A model generated the notes under the pieces. It saw only the letters and a list, made by a program, of their open reading frames with translations, ran no database searches and was not told where the DNA came from. A stretch of DNA of 64,000 nucleotides from Diadema setosum (Eukaryota > Echinodermata > Echinoidea > Diadematoida > Diadematidae), in contig CM067077.1 of assembly GCA_033980235.1 (NCBI GenBank), positions 858,501 through 922,500 on the forward strand, in the 5' to 3' direction. A program made the translations under genes and the position numbers. Of this stretch, positions 61,647 to 64,000 are shown one piece after another (the first letter of the stretch is position 1; each line of letters starts with the position of its first letter).

Positions 61647-61720
61647 CAGTGTTTCTCAAGCGACAAAGAATGACATGACTTTAACAAAAAAGCTTGTGGC
61701 CCATACGAGACGTATAGGTT
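61647..61720 (+). mobile_element. Possible truncated hAT-like end
   Basis: CAGTGTTTCTCAAGCGAC repeats the outer bases of the hAT-like MITE at 48167, and GTGGCCCATACGAGACG follows about 45 bases later. No matching right end was found, so this may be a solo remnant. Confidence 0.35.
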
Positions 61721-62675
61721 ATACTGTGTTTAGATACTTTGTAAGACGAAAGTAACTGTTCATGGGTCCCTGAAATGGTTACAATTCCATACCAAGTCAC
61801 GATTTTGTTCATTCCAGGAGGAATCACATGTTTTTTTTTTTACTTCGTTTGCAATTGAAGCTCAAAATGAGCATGAAGCCCCCGAGTCTCTTTGCTCTTC
61901 GTCCATTAAGGATGCACAAAGAGAAACATTAGTTCCATCTATACACCCCTGGCTATTTGGATTAATTTCGCATTTTATTTTGTTTATGAGATAGAGTGCC
62001 TCGTTATTATTCGATTCCTGCCTTGGGGTTTATGTTTTCTTCGTTTTCCTATTGTGCACAACCTTGACAGTATGGGAGCGTTAGGAGTACCAATCTGCTT
62101 GGGCACGAAATAATGGGCAGGATGCCTCAAGCACCTGCATGAATGAATATACAGGTGTGTATAGGAATGCAATACTCTTGACTATGAGGCTAAAAATTGC
62201 TGACAAGGATATCGTAGAACATGAAAGTAGTTGTTAGATTTATAGACAGAGCTCATATAGGTCTCTCAGCTTTCGTGGAGGGTCTCTCTACGTAGTGTCC
62301 CCAAATATTTCCCCCGATCCCCAGGAGCCCTTGTGCGCGCAGTTTACCGCGTCTCAAGGTAAGATGTAATCAGGAGACATCCGTTCTCTAACAACTCGCC
62401 AGCTTCAGTCTGAGATACTGAGATTCAACGAGGAGACAAAGTGCCCTAACCCCCAGGGCGGAGGTACGGCGGCCGCGAGGGGTCATCACCTGAGCTTTCC
62501 CTGTCAATCTAATCGTGAGCAATGGTGCTTACAAATCAAGAAGCCATTACTAGCTACTGCGTGTAAGTGATTTGTGGGTACCGACCTTCGTCTAGAACTC
62601 TGCGCTATTAAACTTAGATCTGGTGCGATCCATAGAGATGAACTGTACGCAAAGGTGTACACTAAATGGTGCTTA

Positions 62676-62960
62676 TGGTAGGAGCAGTGTGGTTCACTAA
62701 GTGGGGGTCTTGATGAGAGATTGTGGGTTCGAATCCTGCGTGGTGCTTGCACTGAAATGCTTTACCCAAGTAATGCTTCATCAAGAAGTATGAATAAGCA
62801 CAGACACGTGGCATTGCTGCTTGTAGCAATTAGAGTATAGGATCCTTTAGTATGTGGAGCTTCTAGGTTGATCAATGGTGACTCAGTGTAGCCCATTTGT
62901 GATCACAGATTTTATGAATCTCTCCATAAAGTCTCGCAGTGACTTGGTACTACCAGGGAG
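62676..62960 (+). mobile_element. Degraded tRNA-derived SINE
   Basis: GTGGGTTCGAATCCTGCG at about 62721-62738 is a clean B box, with a weak A-box-like GTGGTTCACTAAGTGGGG about 40 bases upstream. It is followed by GTGGTGCTTGCACTGAAATG and CTTTACCCAAGTAATGCTTC, words similar to the body of the element at 54.1 kb. The 3' limit is uncertain. A (CA)n-like stretch follows at about 62970-63015. Confidence 0.55.
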
Positions 62961-63139
62961 GTGAGAGAAAACACGAACACACACGAACCCGACACACACA
63001 GGCATACACACCCGTACTCACACCTCCCTGGTATTAAAGTATTACAGTCTATTACCTGAAGGATAATTATAAGAAAAATAATGATGGTCTCATTAATGAG
63101 GATAAAGTCTTTATTGTCAGCGCTGCTCTTTTAGAGGAC

Positions 63140-63300
63140 TCCGTTAAATTATTATTACAAATCTTTATACCTGGGTCAAGAGAAAAGGCATGGATGAAAA
63201 AGTCTCGTCACAGGACTTCAGCTCTCTGCAGGGCTCGAATCTTGGACTTCCGTTTTAAGATCAAGAGTATTATCCACGTTACCACAGTACCCCTTGAATA
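63140..63300 (-). mobile_element. tRNA-derived SINE, same family as 26.1 kb
   Basis: On the minus strand, GTGGTAACGTGGATAATAC gives the A-box region. An anticodon-like arm follows, then AAGATTCGAGCCCTGC as the B box at about 63233-63245. The body ends with TTTTCTCTTGACCCAGGTAT and a tail of TAATAATAAT. The block order and spacing match the SINE at 26107-26286, and the A-box regions are alike. Confidence 0.65.
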
Positions 63301-63425
63301 CGGGCAGGTACCCAATTTCTACTAGTCAGTCAAGGAGGGTAGCGAGTTCTGCATCTTGTCCAGGGGAGTAGTTTGGAATCGAACCTTGGAATCGAACGCT
63401 TGTTCAACCTCCTTCTTACAGGGCT
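63301..63425 (-). mobile_element. SINE body fragment abutting another SINE
   Basis: On the minus strand, GGTTCGATTCCAAAC at about 63369-63383 looks like a B box. It is followed by CCCTGGACAAGATGCAGAAC and AAATTGGGTACCTGCCCG, which is typical SINE body text. It runs head to tail into the SINE at 63140-63300, so one probably inserted beside or into the other's tail. Confidence 0.5.
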
Positions 63426-64000
63426 CCATTTGGCATTGTGCAGAGTGTGGCCGGTCTGTGCGTGATATTCAGGCGTTGCTATCACGTTATATTTACCATC
63501 AGTCAAACGTGATAGAAGTATTGATTTATAAATTGCACTTGTCCACGCAGCTGGTGATGTCACCACTGGTATCGACTTTACCTGGGGCAATGGTAGGCAG
63601 ACATTAAAACAGGGACCTGGATTTCGTTTTCTGTTTGTTTGTCTGTTTTTTTCCACATCATGGAGTGATAGAGTAAGACTTGTGTTTATTTAATTCAGTA
63701 CATGGCTTCAATCAAGACGAAATGAACTGATGACATAAAATGACAAATTTGAGCAAAATTCTCCCATACGTACATATTGTACAATATTATGCTTATGAAT
63801 ATTATGCATTTGTGTACTTGCCAGATAGACAGAAAAGGAAGGGGAGAGATATATAGACAGACAGAGATAGAAAGAAAGAGAGAAAAATGTGTGTAAATGA
63901 AAGAGAACTATAGAAGAAGGAAAAGACACGCATGATGTAGTTAACACGTGTTTTTTTCGGTGACGTACACCAATAGATTTTTATACATGTACTCCAGGTT
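63426..64000. other. Intergenic DNA, no gene seen
   Basis: Unique sequence with a purine-rich GATA/GAGA microsatellite at about 63826-63885. The window ends without a visible gene. Confidence 0.5.

Overview
The window looks like non-coding DNA from an animal nuclear genome, most plausibly a marine invertebrate deuterostome such as an echinoderm. It is AT-rich with no long open frames. It holds eukaryotic tRNA genes with no encoded CCA and with oligo-T polymerase III stops. It also holds dead LINE tails, tRNA-derived SINEs, many miniature inverted-repeat elements (MITEs) and dense microsatellites, especially (TA)n and (GT)n. The lineage guess rests on general repeat style and is weak. I found no protein-coding gene I would defend. 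The longest open frames, about 150 codons, are what chance gives in 64 kb of this composition.

Layout. 0-4 kb: a LINE reverse-transcriptase tail remnant and a large compound trinucleotide satellite. 4-10 kb: four tRNA-Pro genes (CGG, AGG, TGG, CGG) that cover all proline codons. Between the second and third lies an island of three DNA-transposon-like elements: a TTAA-flanked piggyBac-like MITE, a 249-bp TA-flanked MITE inside (TA)n, and a 708-bp Tc1/mariner-like foldback. 10-20 kb: mostly unique DNA, plus a palindromic minisatellite at 13.3-13.7 kb. 20.6-23.1 kb: a second 249-bp MITE in (TA)n and a 49-bp-arm hairpin. 26-29 kb: a SINE, a partial copy of a tRNA-like foldback, an inverted repeat and a LINE 3' end. 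32.5-35 kb: an 80-bp-TIR MITE, a small TA-flanked MITE, and an intact 274-bp foldback element whose arms are two tRNA-like sequences facing each other. 35-48 kb: mostly unique DNA with a possible TATA promoter at 39.5 kb and a GC-richer island at 43.5-44 kb. 48-64 kb: a hAT-like MITE, a palindromic 'TTCGTTATTCCGAAGG' minisatellite, another LINE tail running into (AAT)n, a CpG-rich patch at 57.2-57.5 kb, and several SINE fragments.

The only clearly functional genes are the four tRNA-Pro genes. The most unusual structures are the foldback element with tRNA-like arms (34.6-34.9 kb, with a relative at 27.4 kb) and the repeated use of (TA)n tracts as homes for MITEs.
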